From Candidatus Kryptoniota bacterium (GTDB lineage: Bacteria; Bacteroidota; Ignavibacteria; Kryptoniales; JAKASW01): a stretch of DNA of 64,000 nucleotides. Where the stretch lies: assembly GCA_036567965.1 (NCBI GenBank), contig DATCTN010000002.1, positions 1-64,000 on the forward strand, read 5' to 3'. Made by a program: the position numbers and the translations under genes. Under the pieces are notes generated by a model, which saw only the letters and a program-made list of their open reading frames with translations, searched no databases and was not told where the DNA came from. Of this stretch, positions 7,880 through 17,859 are shown in pieces (position 1 is the stretch's first letter; every line of letters begins with the position of its first letter).

Positions 7880-10300
7880 TTACTCATATCGCAACGACTC
7901 CACCGGATTTGCCGTCGCTGCCTTAAATCCTTGATAACTGATAGTTAGAAAAACGATAAGCAATCCCACAAGAAAAGTAACCAAGACGGAAATGATATCG
8001 ACATTTATGTGGTAGGCATAATCCCGCAACCAGCTATTTATAAAATAGGTGCTGATGGGCAATGAGATAATGGCCGAGACCAACAGGACCATCACAAATT
8101 CTTTCGCAGAAGACAGGAGAATACTCGTAACCGATGCACCGAGCACTTTTCTTACACCCACTTCCTTTACCCGGCGCTGAATCACAAAAAGTGACATCCC
8201 GAATAAACCGAGACAGGCTATGGAAATTGCAAGGACGGTGAAATACGCAATCATATCGGCGAACTTGTAATCACTCCCGTACATCGCGCTTACCCTGTCG
8301 TCAAAGAATTGGTAATGCGCTTCTTTTCCTCCATCGAATTCTTCAATCTGCCTCTCAATCGCTGGAATGGTCTTCGGTGCATCCTTCGAACTTTTCAGTC
8401 TGACCACTATGTTGTTCTGCCCACGAGTCTGATCCCCGTAGAATACCGCGGGGCCGATCTTCTGGTGCAAGGAAAGGAAATTGAAATCCTTCACGACACC
8501 AATGATTCGGTGTCCCTCGAACAACTGCACTGACGGATCTGTAATTCCGAATTCTTCAATCGCTTCCTGATTCATGATGACGGCATCTTTCGCCTCTTCA
8601 GGCGGCACCTGTCCGAAAGTTTTCCCGTAAATCATTTTCATCCTCAGCGCTTCAAAATAATCGTGGCTTACCCAATCTTCGGTGAACAGCACAAGCATTT
8701 GAGGGTTAGTCAAGTTGGGTGCCTGGCTTGTTACATCCCCAGCGGCTCCAGGGGTTGGAGGAATCCAAGTACCCGCGGCAACAGAGAGTACGTTCGGGAA
8801 AGTTTCTAAATCAGACAGAAGTGTTTGGAATCGGGTCCCATTGTCGGCATCAACGAAACTTGTCTTCCAATTAGAAAACACAACCAAATTTTCAGCTTCA
8901 AATCCCATATCTTTGGTGTGAAGATACCGCATCTGTCTGTATATCGTAATTGAAGTTAAAAGGAGCCCGATGAAAATGACCATCTGAACGCCGATGAGGA
9001 TTCTGCACAGAGTTATCCTGTCGTGTCCCATGTTGAATTTGTTTCTCAAGATTTCAGCCGGATGAAAGCTGGAAAGATGGGATGATAAATAACTTCCTGA
9101 CAAGACTCCTGCTGCGAGGGTGATACCGACATACAGAATTATCGAGTCAATACTGCGATTATAATCAGTCGGTAGTCTCTTTCCGAGCAATGTCGTCAAA
9201 GAGGGCATGAAAAATTCAACGAGTACAAGTGCGATCGGAAGAGATAAAATCGAGACCAGCATTGATTCCACCATTATCTGCTTTGCAATATCGAGTCTCG
9301 AAGCTCCCACAACCTTTCGCATACCGACTTCTTTCGTTCTGATACTTGTTCTTGCGGAGCTTAACGTTACGAAGTTTAGACACGCAATGAGAAGTATCAA
9401 GAGCGCTACAGTCGAGTAGATTTCGACGTCGGCGATATTTCCCTTAGGGATTAGGTATGTATTTACAATCGTTTCCGGCCGAAAGTATAACTCTTTGAGC
9501 GGAACGAGATGGAGCACCAGCGGCCAGGATGGAATGGTTGAATGTTCCCTTGAAAAGGTGACCAGCTTCTTATTGAATTGATCAGCCAAATTCTTATTAG
9601 ATAAAAGTAGATATGTATTGATTACCCCCGGCATCCACGCGTTGAGAATATCTGGATTGCTGGCGTAACCCTTCTGGATCGAACGCTCTGCAAGAAAAAT
9701 GGGAAGTATACAATCTGCCTGAAAGGTCGAAGTCGAAGGGATGTTAGCCATGACTGCTGCTACGGTGAGGTAATATTCTTGCCCGTACCACTTTACATTG
9801 ATTACCTGTCCAACTGCCTCTCCATTGCCAAACATTCTTTTCGCCATTTCGGGGCTTATGACCGCGTAGTTTCGTTCGGCAAATGCTTTTTCAAGATTTC
9901 CAGAAACAACGGGCAGCGTTAAGATCTTAAATATGCCCGAGTCGGCGGAAGCACAGGGAACAAAATCAAAAATCCTTCCTCCACATTTTATGGTGCACGA
10001 ACTAAATCCGCACCTGGCAAACTCTTTGACTTCTGGATATTCAGTTTTCAGGGTCGGGCCCGTTGGGAATGGAACCAAAGGTTGTGTCCATCCCTGGCTC
10101 TTGAAAGTAAAATTCATTGTCAGGAGATTAATCCTGTCCAATTTCTCGTTATATCTGTCGTAGCTCAACTCGTGAACGGAATAAAGCAAGATAATGAAGC
10201 ACGATGCCAAGCCGACCGATAGACCAAAAATGTTTATGAACGAATATGCCTTATTTCTCCAGAGATTTCTGAAAGCAAATTTGAAATAGCTTTTTAGCAC
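7880..10300 (-). CDS. MacB/FtsX-type ABC permease, paralogue 3
   Basis: An 806-residue permease, start GTG at 10300 in an AAGGAGGAGTGTG context; the homologous position in the other copies is an ATG. TM1 lies at about 19-41. The first FtsX bundle carries KEVGMRKVVGAS and the second VKEVGVRKVLGAS. The C-terminus is NPVESLRYE, shared by most members of the string. Compared with paralogues 4 and 6, its first periplasmic domain is richer in Cys (FARCGFSSCTIKCGG near residues 97-111). Those residues could form a disulfide in the periplasm, which is an inference only. The gap to the next gene upstream is 51 bp, consistent with co-transcription. Confidence 0.9.
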   Translation of the reverse strand: MLKSYFKFAFRNLWRNKAYSFINIFGLSVGLASCFIILLYSVHELSYDRYNEKLDRINLLTMNFTFKSQGWTQPLVPFPTGPTLKTEYPEVKEFARCGFSSCTIKCGGRIFDFVPCASADSGIFKILTLPVVSGNLEKAFAERNYAVISPEMAKRMFGNGEAVGQVINVKWYGQEYYLTVAAVMANIPSTSTFQADCILPIFLAERSIQKGYASNPDILNAWMPGVINTYLLLSNKNLADQFNKKLVTFSREHSTIPSWPLVLHLVPLKELYFRPETIVNTYLIPKGNIADVEIYSTVALLILLIACLNFVTLSSARTSIRTKEVGMRKVVGASRLDIAKQIMVESMLVSILSLPIALVLVEFFMPSLTTLLGKRLPTDYNRSIDSIILYVGITLAAGVLSGSYLSSHLSSFHPAEILRNKFNMGHDRITLCRILIGVQMVIFIGLLLTSITIYRQMRYLHTKDMGFEAENLVVFSNWKTSFVDADNGTRFQTLLSDLETFPNVLSVAAGTWIPPTPGAAGDVTSQAPNLTNPQMLVLFTEDWVSHDYFEALRMKMIYGKTFGQVPPEEAKDAVIMNQEAIEEFGITDPSVQLFEGHRIIGVVKDFNFLSLHQKIGPAVFYGDQTRGQNNIVVRLKSSKDAPKTIPAIERQIEEFDGGKEAHYQFFDDRVSAMYGSDYKFADMIAYFTVLAISIACLGLFGMSLFVIQRRVKEVGVRKVLGASVTSILLSSAKEFVMVLLVSAIISLPISTYFINSWLRDYAYHINVDIISVLVTFLVGLLIVFLTISYQGFKAATANPVESLRYE

Positions 10301-10351
10301 ACTCCTCCTTCAATTTTAATTCAGACTCTGCAGATAGATCCCTTGTCCCCG

Positions 10352-12775
10352 TCATTCATACCTCAAGGACTCCACCGGATTTTTCGTCGCAGCTTTGATG
10401 GCGTGTGTACTGACGGTGAGCAATGCAATGATGAACGCCATGATACCCGAAACGATAAAGATCCACAGCGCGATATCCACCCGATAGGCGAAGTCTTGCA
10501 GCCATCTTCTCACCATGAAATAAGCAAGAGGCCACGCGATGACGTTCGCGATCAGTAGCCACTTGGCAAACTCGGACGAGAGAAGCGCGACAACTTCCGT
10601 GACCGTTGCGCCGAGGACCTTGCGTATTCCGATTTCTTTGGTTCTCTGCTCAGTGATAAACGCCGCAAGTCCGAGCAACCCGAGACATGCGATGAAAATC
10701 GCGAGGATGGAGAAAATAGCAGCTATCTTGCTAGTCCTGATGTCGGCCCTGTACAATCGCTCGAGATTCTGATCCAGGAAATTTCCTTCGAACGCCTCGT
10801 TGCCCGCGTATTTTTTCCACGTGGCCTCCAGAAAAGCCATCGTGCGTTCATAGTCGCCGGGAGCGATACGAACAGCTACGAATTTTCCGAAACCGCCCCG
10901 CGGGAACATCCCCATTGCAAGAGGACGGACAACCTGACGTAGCGATTCGTAGTTGAAATCTTTCATAACGCCTACGATCTCGTACTTCGGCGGAGGTTGT
11001 GGTCCGTTGGGAAGTTCCGTGATGTATTTGCCGACAGGATCCTTGATCCCGAATGCATCCACTGCAGCTTCGTTGAGAACTACTGCCATTGAGTCGGATG
11101 GATGATCGACGGAAAGAAACCTCCCTGCAACGAGCTGGATCTGATACGTTTTCGCAAAATCGTAGTCGGAGCGTATTGTACGGAGGCTCCGTGCGTCCTG
11201 TGTTGTTCCTCCCTCGGGCTCGAAGACATTGTCGCCGACCTGATCGCCCGGAATTCCGGTGGAATTTGAAACACTGATTACCGCGGGATTCCCGAGTAGC
11301 TCCTGCTTGAACGACCCAAGTTGTGCCCCGATATCGTCTGTCTTGTTTATGATCACCACCTGTTCCTTGTTGAACCCAAGATTCTTATCCTGAATGAAGT
11401 TGAGTTGATCGTAAATAATAAGAGTGCTTATGAAGAGCACGATCGAAACCACAAACTGAGAGATGACAAGAGTACTTCTCAGAAGGGACTTTCGGCTTCC
11501 TTTCCTTCCATCCGACTTCAGTACGTCGACGGGCAGGAACGACGAGAGATAAAACGCCGGATAACTCCCGGCGAGGAGTCCCACAATGAGCGCGAACAAA
11601 ATGAGCAGCGGTACTGAATAGAAATTGTCGAAGATGCCCAGCGAAAGCTGTTTACCCGAGACGTCATTGAACAGCGGAAGAAGGAGCTCGACAAGCCCAA
11701 CTGCCAGGAACACCGCGATCAGGCTCATCAGTGTCGATTCCGACATGAATTGGTAGATCAGTCTGCCGCGGGTCGAGCCGAGCGTTTTCCTTATGCCTAC
11801 TTCTTTCGCGCGACGCTCCGATCGTGCGGTCGAAAGATTCATGAAGTTTATGCAGGCGATCAGAAGTATCGAGAGTGCGATCGCAGAGAAGACCCACACG
11901 TACGCAATATCGCTGTTTGGTTCGATTTCATAGTCCAGATGTGAGTGAAGGTGGATCCAGGTCAGGGGCTGTAAGTAGAATCCGACTCTATTCCCCGCCG
12001 CTTCAAGCTGCTCGTACGTCGCGCCGGTGGCGGTTTTTAGTTGAGGACCAATGTACTTCTTCAGGTCATCGTTCATTTTCTTTTCGAACTCAACCGGATC
12101 TGTCCCGCTTCGCAATACGGCGTACGTGTAGCAATTATTGCTGAGCCAGAACTGATTGTTGGTCGCGGGATAGCTCACCATTGAACCCAGAAAGTCAAAT
12201 TGGAAATGTGAATTCTGCGGAAACCCGTCAACTACACCGGTGACAATATAGTCTCTTCGCCTGTCGGCGTTGAGAACTTTTCCCATCGGATCTTCGTTGC
12301 CGAAATATTTCTTCGCCATTGCTTGAGTGATGACAACCGTGTTCGGTTGGGTGAGAGAAGTCTTCGGATTCCCCGAGATGAACTTAACCGTAAAGACATC
12401 GAAGAAAGTCGAATCGGCCCAGTAAAATCTTTCTTCGCTGAATGCCTTGTCCTTGTAACGCAGAACCGGGAACCCGAAATTGGTCACCCGCGTCGCGGCG
12501 GTGACCTCTGGAAAATCGCGCAACAGGGTTGGCTCCAGCGGGTCGCAGCTGGCAGCGAGATTAATGTCCTTGTTGTTGAAGAAGGCGTGGAAGTGAATTC
12601 GGTACGTTTGATCCGCATTCACGTTGAACCTGTCGTAACTCAATTCGTCGCGGACAAAGAGCAGAATGGCGATGCAGCACGCGATGCCGACTGCAAGACC
12701 GACAATGTTGATGATAGAATAAGACCTGTATTTCGCAATGTTCCTGAGCGCTACTCGCAAATAATTTTTTATCAT
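10352..12775 (-). CDS. MacB/FtsX-type ABC permease, paralogue 4
   Basis: An 807-residue permease with a GAGGAGG ribosome binding site. Its first 50 residues are almost the same as those of paralogue 6 (both have RNIAKYRSYS, then INIVGLAVGIACCIAI and FVRDELSYDR). The second halves are also close (EIVGV-K-FNY-SL and LAPGD/IAPGD blocks). The two are therefore the youngest pair in the array, although paralogue 5 sits between them. FtsX coupling motifs are KEVGIRKTLGST and KEIGIRKVLGAT; the end is NPVESLRYE. Role as for the other copies: the membrane half of an ABC system that moves or extracts a substrate at the periplasmic side. Confidence 0.9.
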   Translation of the reverse strand: MIKNYLRVALRNIAKYRSYSIINIVGLAVGIACCIAILLFVRDELSYDRFNVNADQTYRIHFHAFFNNKDINLAASCDPLEPTLLRDFPEVTAATRVTNFGFPVLRYKDKAFSEERFYWADSTFFDVFTVKFISGNPKTSLTQPNTVVITQAMAKKYFGNEDPMGKVLNADRRRDYIVTGVVDGFPQNSHFQFDFLGSMVSYPATNNQFWLSNNCYTYAVLRSGTDPVEFEKKMNDDLKKYIGPQLKTATGATYEQLEAAGNRVGFYLQPLTWIHLHSHLDYEIEPNSDIAYVWVFSAIALSILLIACINFMNLSTARSERRAKEVGIRKTLGSTRGRLIYQFMSESTLMSLIAVFLAVGLVELLLPLFNDVSGKQLSLGIFDNFYSVPLLILFALIVGLLAGSYPAFYLSSFLPVDVLKSDGRKGSRKSLLRSTLVISQFVVSIVLFISTLIIYDQLNFIQDKNLGFNKEQVVIINKTDDIGAQLGSFKQELLGNPAVISVSNSTGIPGDQVGDNVFEPEGGTTQDARSLRTIRSDYDFAKTYQIQLVAGRFLSVDHPSDSMAVVLNEAAVDAFGIKDPVGKYITELPNGPQPPPKYEIVGVMKDFNYESLRQVVRPLAMGMFPRGGFGKFVAVRIAPGDYERTMAFLEATWKKYAGNEAFEGNFLDQNLERLYRADIRTSKIAAIFSILAIFIACLGLLGLAAFITEQRTKEIGIRKVLGATVTEVVALLSSEFAKWLLIANVIAWPLAYFMVRRWLQDFAYRVDIALWIFIVSGIMAFIIALLTVSTHAIKAATKNPVESLRYE

Positions 12776-12852
12776 GTGCTACTCCTCCTCATTTATACTT
12801 GTCGATATCCAACTATTTATACTGACTCATCCCCGCTGGCTGCAAATTGACT

Positions 12853-15234
12853 TCATTCATATCTCAAAGATTCTATAGGATTTGCCATCTCCGCTTTGAT
12901 CGCCTGAACACCCACCGTCAAGAGAGCGACGATAAATGCAAAACCACCTGCGATTATAAACGTCCACCAGCTTATTGGGACTCTGTAGGCGAACTCCTGA
13001 AGCCACTTGCTCATGAAGTACCACGCTATCGGAATCGCAACGATATTTGACAGAACAACCCATGCCATGAACTTCTTCGAAAGAGTGAACACCACATTCG
13101 ACGCAGAGGCACCCAAAACTTTGCGGATACCTACTTCTTTAGTCCTCTGCTCCGTAGAAATAGACGCAAGGCCAAACAATCCAAGACAGGCAATCATTAT
13201 CGAAACAAACGAGAAGTACTGGAAGATGGTGCGCATCCGCATTTCGGAAGAATATTGTTTGTTCACGGAATCATTGTAGAAATAGTAATCGAGCGGGACA
13301 CCAGGCATCTCTGCGTGCCATATCGTTTCGGTTGAGGAAATTACACCCTGTGGATTTCCAGGCTTGATCCGAACAGACATGATCTGGTAACGGCTGTCCT
13401 GCTGATTGCTATCAGGAATGGTAAAAACCAGAGGTTCGATAGCCGTATGAAAAGAAGCAAAATGAAAGTCCTTGACCACGCCCACAATCCTGCCCCGCTT
13501 CCCCCACAAACCCATTTCTTTGTTCAGCGGAGAACTTAGTCCCATTGTCTTCACAGCTGCTTCGTTAATTACGAATGCGCTTGTCCGGTCAGTCGGGTAG
13601 TCCTTTGAAAAAAATCTTCCCTGAACCATCTCGAATTTATAAGTGGCAGCCAGATTAAAGTCAGAGTGGAGCACCCAAAAATGCACCTGTTCATTCGCCG
13701 GCTCGCCTTCCCAATAAACGCCCTCGGTTCTCGTTAGTGAAGTGCTAACGGGTTCAGAACGTGACACAGTTATGACTTGTGGTTTTGATTCCAATTCATT
13801 TTTCATTGACTCAAATTTCTTATTCGCGTCAGCCGTCAGTCGAATGCATATCAAATTCTCTTTGTCGAAGCCGAGGTTAGTGTTCATCACAAAAGACAAC
13901 TGATTGGAAACCACGATCGCGCACAGGATCATGGCAATGGAGGCTGCAAATTGAAAAATGACAAGGCCTGATCCCGTGAACAGACCACCCGGCTTGAACG
14001 TCAAGCTTTTTCGCAGGATCTGGATGGGACTGAATGAAGACAGCAACATGGCGGGATAGAATCCCGACGCGAGACCTGTGCCGATTACGACTGCGATTGA
14101 GAGGATCATGAAGGATGTATCCAGGTACCTGATCATCAAGCTTTTTCCAGACAAGGCATTGAATTCTGGGAGGAATAACTCGACGAAGAGAATTGCTAAT
14201 ATGAACGCGATGCAAGAAACGATCAGACTTTCTCCCAGGAACTGAACCATCAGCCTTTTCCTGCTTGCTCCAATCGTCTTCTTGACGGCTATCTCCTTCC
14301 TCCTTTTCAGAGACAGAGCCGTCGATAAATTCATATAGTTGATACTTGCGATCAAAAGAATGACTACAGCTATAGCGATGAATATCCGGACATACTTAAT
14401 GTCTCCTGTTCCCTGAAGGAATTTGATATTGCCGCTGAACAAATGGACTTTTGTAAGCGGAAGAAGCGAATAGCTCAGATTTTCCGTGTTCTGGTTCGGG
14501 AAGTTTCTTATCTCGCATTGCCTGATTTTCGACGACAGGCCTTGAATATCGATATTCCCTTCGGTCTCTATGTATGTATGAAAGGATTGATCATACCACG
14601 TGTCAAAATTGATCCCGATTGACTTAAACCAAGCTGCTGGTAAAATGATATGAGACCTGATCTGCGATTCCAACGGCATATCTTCCAGGATACCACTCAC
14701 CTTTGTTAAAGATTTGCCACCGAAGCCTGAGACGTTGAGCGATTTACCGACAGCATTTTCAGATCCGAAGTATTTTCTCGCTGTCTCTTCGTCTATCACA
14801 ATCGAGTTCGGATCGGAAAGCACAGTGGATGGATTACCCTCCTTGAGCTTCAAAGAGAAAAGATCGAAGAAATTGGAGCTCGCGAACAGCACATTTTCAT
14901 CGAAGCCGGTGTTGCCATTTTGGATCAAAAACTTAAAAGTCGCAGGCAACTGCATGAAGCTTGTCGATTTGTTGATCTCCGGAAATTCTTCCTTCAAAGC
15001 TGGCGCAAGCATTCGGGATGTAACCGCCGTCATTCCGCCGCGATCGCCGCGAAGCACAAGATAGATATTATTTGAATCTCTGAAGAACTTATCGTAACTC
15101 AGTTCGTCTTGCGCCCACAGAAGGATTAATATGGTACACGCCATTCCCGCCGCCAGTCCTGCAATATTGATTAGCGAAAAGACCTTGTGCCGGGAAAGAT
15201 TTCTAAACGCGATCTTGAAATAATTCTTCAACAT
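12853..15234 (-). CDS. MacB/FtsX-type ABC permease, paralogue 5
   Basis: A 793-residue permease. The start is placed at the ATG at 15234 (MLKNYFKIAFRN), preceded by GGAGC, because all paralogues begin M-(I/L)-(K/R)-x-Y. An in-frame upstream start at 15267 would add 11 unrelated residues. First FtsX bundle: KEIAVKKTIGAS, an unusual reading of the coupling motif (AVKK where the others have GVRK or GMRK). Second: KEVGIRKVLGAS. It ends NPIESLRYE. It lies between the near-identical paralogues 4 and 6, so the array did not grow by simple adjacent duplication. Confidence 0.9.
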   Translation of the reverse strand: MLKNYFKIAFRNLSRHKVFSLINIAGLAAGMACTILILLWAQDELSYDKFFRDSNNIYLVLRGDRGGMTAVTSRMLAPALKEEFPEINKSTSFMQLPATFKFLIQNGNTGFDENVLFASSNFFDLFSLKLKEGNPSTVLSDPNSIVIDEETARKYFGSENAVGKSLNVSGFGGKSLTKVSGILEDMPLESQIRSHIILPAAWFKSIGINFDTWYDQSFHTYIETEGNIDIQGLSSKIRQCEIRNFPNQNTENLSYSLLPLTKVHLFSGNIKFLQGTGDIKYVRIFIAIAVVILLIASINYMNLSTALSLKRRKEIAVKKTIGASRKRLMVQFLGESLIVSCIAFILAILFVELFLPEFNALSGKSLMIRYLDTSFMILSIAVVIGTGLASGFYPAMLLSSFSPIQILRKSLTFKPGGLFTGSGLVIFQFAASIAMILCAIVVSNQLSFVMNTNLGFDKENLICIRLTADANKKFESMKNELESKPQVITVSRSEPVSTSLTRTEGVYWEGEPANEQVHFWVLHSDFNLAATYKFEMVQGRFFSKDYPTDRTSAFVINEAAVKTMGLSSPLNKEMGLWGKRGRIVGVVKDFHFASFHTAIEPLVFTIPDSNQQDSRYQIMSVRIKPGNPQGVISSTETIWHAEMPGVPLDYYFYNDSVNKQYSSEMRMRTIFQYFSFVSIMIACLGLFGLASISTEQRTKEVGIRKVLGASASNVVFTLSKKFMAWVVLSNIVAIPIAWYFMSKWLQEFAYRVPISWWTFIIAGGFAFIVALLTVGVQAIKAEMANPIESLRYE

Positions 15235-15251
15235 ACCCTTGCTCCAGTTTT

Positions 15252-15322
15252 CCTTTGCATGGCGCAAAGGGCAGAGCGCGCAGCGTGTTGGTTGCGCTTT
15301 GCTCCATGCTCTGTGCGTCTCG
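15252..15322. repeat. GC-rich repeat words shared with 21000-21440
   Basis: The gap between permeases 5 and 6 contains GGCGCAAAGGGCAGAGCGCGC and, further on, GCGCTTTGC...TGCTCTGTGCGTCTC. Very similar words (GCGCTTTGCGCC...TGCGCTCTGCGTCTC) follow the S23-family gene near 21408-21441. This suggests a short intergenic repeat family. Confidence 0.35.
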
Positions 15323-15327
15323 CGAAT

Positions 15328-15367
15328 TTATTCATAGCTCAAGGACTCCATCCCGCGAAGGCGGGAT
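15328..15367 (-). repeat. Vestigial permease 3' tail joined to a palindromic repeat
   Basis: Minus-strand codons 15348-15328 read E-S-L-S-Y-E-stop. The DNA (ATTCATAGCTCAAGGACTCCA) is nearly identical to the true 3' end of permease 4 (ATTCATACCTCAAGGACTCCA). Immediately before it on the minus strand is a perfect hairpin ATCCCGC-GAAG-GCGGGAT on the plus strand (15350-15367), and then the real tail of permease 6. The arrangement matches 5325-5366. Confidence 0.65.
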
Positions 15368-15374
15368 TTCGAGT

Positions 15375-17804
15375 TTACTCATATCGTAAACTCTCAACCG
15401 GATTTGCCGTCGCGGCTTTGATCGCATGTGAACTAACGGTGAGCAATGCGATAATCAACGCCAAACCTCCTGACGCAACGAAAATCCAAACACTCACGTC
15501 AGTCCTGTAAGCAAAGTTTTTCAGCCAATTGTTCATAACATAGTAGGCAAGAGGCCATGCGACCACGTTCGCGATCAGTACCCATATCACGAATTCCTTG
15601 GAAAGGAGTGCCACTATCTCCCCAACCGAAGCACCCAATACCTTCCGGATCCCAATTTCCTTCGTTCGCCGCTCGGTGACAAATGCCGCCAGTCCCAGAA
15701 GGCCCAGACATGCGATGAAGATCGCCAGGACTGAAAATGCCCCGGCTATCTCACTGGTTCTCCGATCTGCTGCATAGAGTTTCTGAAGGTTATCATCAAG
15801 GAAGTTGCAGTTGAATTCTTCATCTCCCGCATACTTCTTCCAGACATTTTCAATGAAAGAGATTGTACTCAAATGATCCCCCGGTGCCAGACGGGCTGTA
15901 ACGAATTGTCCGATGAACCCTCGGTTCGGGAAGAGGCGAATGGCCAGAGGACGAATCGCTTCGTGAAGCGATCTGTAGTTGAAATTTTTCACCACTCCCA
16001 CTATCTCAAATTTTAGTTCAGATCCTGCACGGCCCGCGCCCGGGAAAACGAGATGTTTGCCGACGATCCCTTTTGCATTGAAGCTCTTTTCAACCTCTTC
16101 GTTGACAACCACGGCAGCACTATCCGAAGGATGCTCTTTCGAGAAAAACCTTCCGTCGGCTATCCCTAACTTATATGTTTTTGCAAAATCATAATCGCAG
16201 AACATTTGCTGGACGTCTTCATATTGGTTCTCGGATGCGCCTTCAAGCCGGCACGCATTGTCACCGCCCTGGTTCCCGGGAATCGCGTTTGAATTGGTAA
16301 GATTTACGATGTCCCTATTTGTTCTCAACTCATCCTCGAACGATTGGAGCTGACCGGAAAGATCGTTTGTCCTGCTTACTACGATGGTCTCTTCTTTGTC
16401 GAATCCGAGATTTCTCGTCTGGACATACCTCAGTTGCGCGAAGATAATGAAAGTGCCCACGAACAGGGCAATTGAGATCGCAAATTGGAAAATCACCAGT
16501 CCACTTCTAAGGAATGATTTCCTTCCTCCTTTCCTGGTGTCGGATCTAAGAACATCGATGGGGTGGAACGACGACAGGTAGAAGGCGGGATAGCTTCCTG
16601 CAACGATCCCAACCACGACAGCAAAGCAGACAAGAACTGGAATTGATAATGGATTGGTGAACAGATTCAGGCTCATCGTTTTGTTGGCGATTTGGTTGAA
16701 AAAAGGAAGCAGGAGCTCGACTATACCGACTGCCAAAACAACGGCAATAATGCTCATCAGAATCGACTCAGACATGAACTGTCCAACGAGATATGGTCGG
16801 GTCGATCCCAACGTTTTCCTAACTCCCACCTCTTTCGCTCGCTTATCAGACCGTGCCGTCGAGAGGTTGACGAAGTTTATGCATGCGATCAGCAATATCG
16901 CGATGGCTATTGTGGAAAATATGTAAACGTATGTGATGTCGCCATTCGCCTCTATCTCATAATCGAGATGCGAGTTGAGATGTATCGAGGTAAGAGGCTG
17001 CAGCACGAATCCATACTTGTTCCCAGCCACCCTGAACTGTTCAAGAGAAAAACCGGTTATTGCCTTCAACTGCGGACTGCCATATTTGATAACCTCCTCA
17101 TCCAACTTTTTTTGAAATTGAACAAGGTTTACTCCCTTTTGGAGCAGAAGATACGTGTAATAGTTGTTGCTCAGCCATGTCGGATTTCTGCTGTCCTGCA
17201 ATGTTGTGAGCGAAACCATGAAATCCGGATGTAAATGTGAATTTTGAGGGATGTCTTTGATAACACCGGTTACCACAAAGTTATCCTGTTTCCCCGTATT
17301 CAGGATCTTGCCAACCGCGCCCTCATTACCGAAATACTTATGCGCCATGGATTCGGTGATCACAACTGTGTTCGGCTGAGTGAGAGCCGTTTTCGAATTT
17401 CCCGCGACGAAGGGAAACGTGAATATGTCGAACACCGTCGAGTCTGCTCCAAAGAACCTTTCTTCAATGAATGTTTTGTTTTCATATCGGACAACAGTCG
17501 GACCGCTCATAATCAAGCGAGTGTACCCAACGACTTCCGGCAGATCGTGATAAACTGCCGGTCCCATCGCTGCAGGAGACAATGCCATATTCATATCATG
17601 TCCGTTTACCCGGCCGAGAAGCCGTGGCCGATATATCCGGTCCGCAAATTCGTTGTACCTGTCGTAACTCAACTCGTCGCGAACGAAAAGTAGAATAGCA
17701 ATGCAGCACGCGATGCCGACCGCGAGCCCGACTATATTTATGAGCGAATAGGATCTGTATTTGGCGATGTTCCTTAGTGCAACTCGGATATAATTTCTGA
17801 TCAT
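15375..17804 (-). CDS. MacB/FtsX-type ABC permease, paralogue 6
   Basis: An 809-residue permease with a GAGGAGG ribosome binding site and the standard layout: TM1, periplasmic domain, FtsX bundle (KEVGVRKTLGST), second periplasmic domain, FtsX bundle (KEIGIRKVLGAS), end NPVESLRYE. It is the closest relative of paralogue 4 over its whole length. The periplasmic cores differ enough that both copies could be selected for separate partners. The gap to paralogue 7 is 55 bp. The 3' flank carries the vestigial tail and palindrome described separately. Confidence 0.9.
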   Translation of the reverse strand: MIRNYIRVALRNIAKYRSYSLINIVGLAVGIACCIAILLFVRDELSYDRYNEFADRIYRPRLLGRVNGHDMNMALSPAAMGPAVYHDLPEVVGYTRLIMSGPTVVRYENKTFIEERFFGADSTVFDIFTFPFVAGNSKTALTQPNTVVITESMAHKYFGNEGAVGKILNTGKQDNFVVTGVIKDIPQNSHLHPDFMVSLTTLQDSRNPTWLSNNYYTYLLLQKGVNLVQFQKKLDEEVIKYGSPQLKAITGFSLEQFRVAGNKYGFVLQPLTSIHLNSHLDYEIEANGDITYVYIFSTIAIAILLIACINFVNLSTARSDKRAKEVGVRKTLGSTRPYLVGQFMSESILMSIIAVVLAVGIVELLLPFFNQIANKTMSLNLFTNPLSIPVLVCFAVVVGIVAGSYPAFYLSSFHPIDVLRSDTRKGGRKSFLRSGLVIFQFAISIALFVGTFIIFAQLRYVQTRNLGFDKEETIVVSRTNDLSGQLQSFEDELRTNRDIVNLTNSNAIPGNQGGDNACRLEGASENQYEDVQQMFCDYDFAKTYKLGIADGRFFSKEHPSDSAAVVVNEEVEKSFNAKGIVGKHLVFPGAGRAGSELKFEIVGVVKNFNYRSLHEAIRPLAIRLFPNRGFIGQFVTARLAPGDHLSTISFIENVWKKYAGDEEFNCNFLDDNLQKLYAADRRTSEIAGAFSVLAIFIACLGLLGLAAFVTERRTKEIGIRKVLGASVGEIVALLSKEFVIWVLIANVVAWPLAYYVMNNWLKNFAYRTDVSVWIFVASGGLALIIALLTVSSHAIKAATANPVESLRYE

Positions 17805-17859
17805 GTCCTTCTCCTCCTCACCTCAAGCTGCTGATTCAATTGGTGCGCGTCTTATCAAT

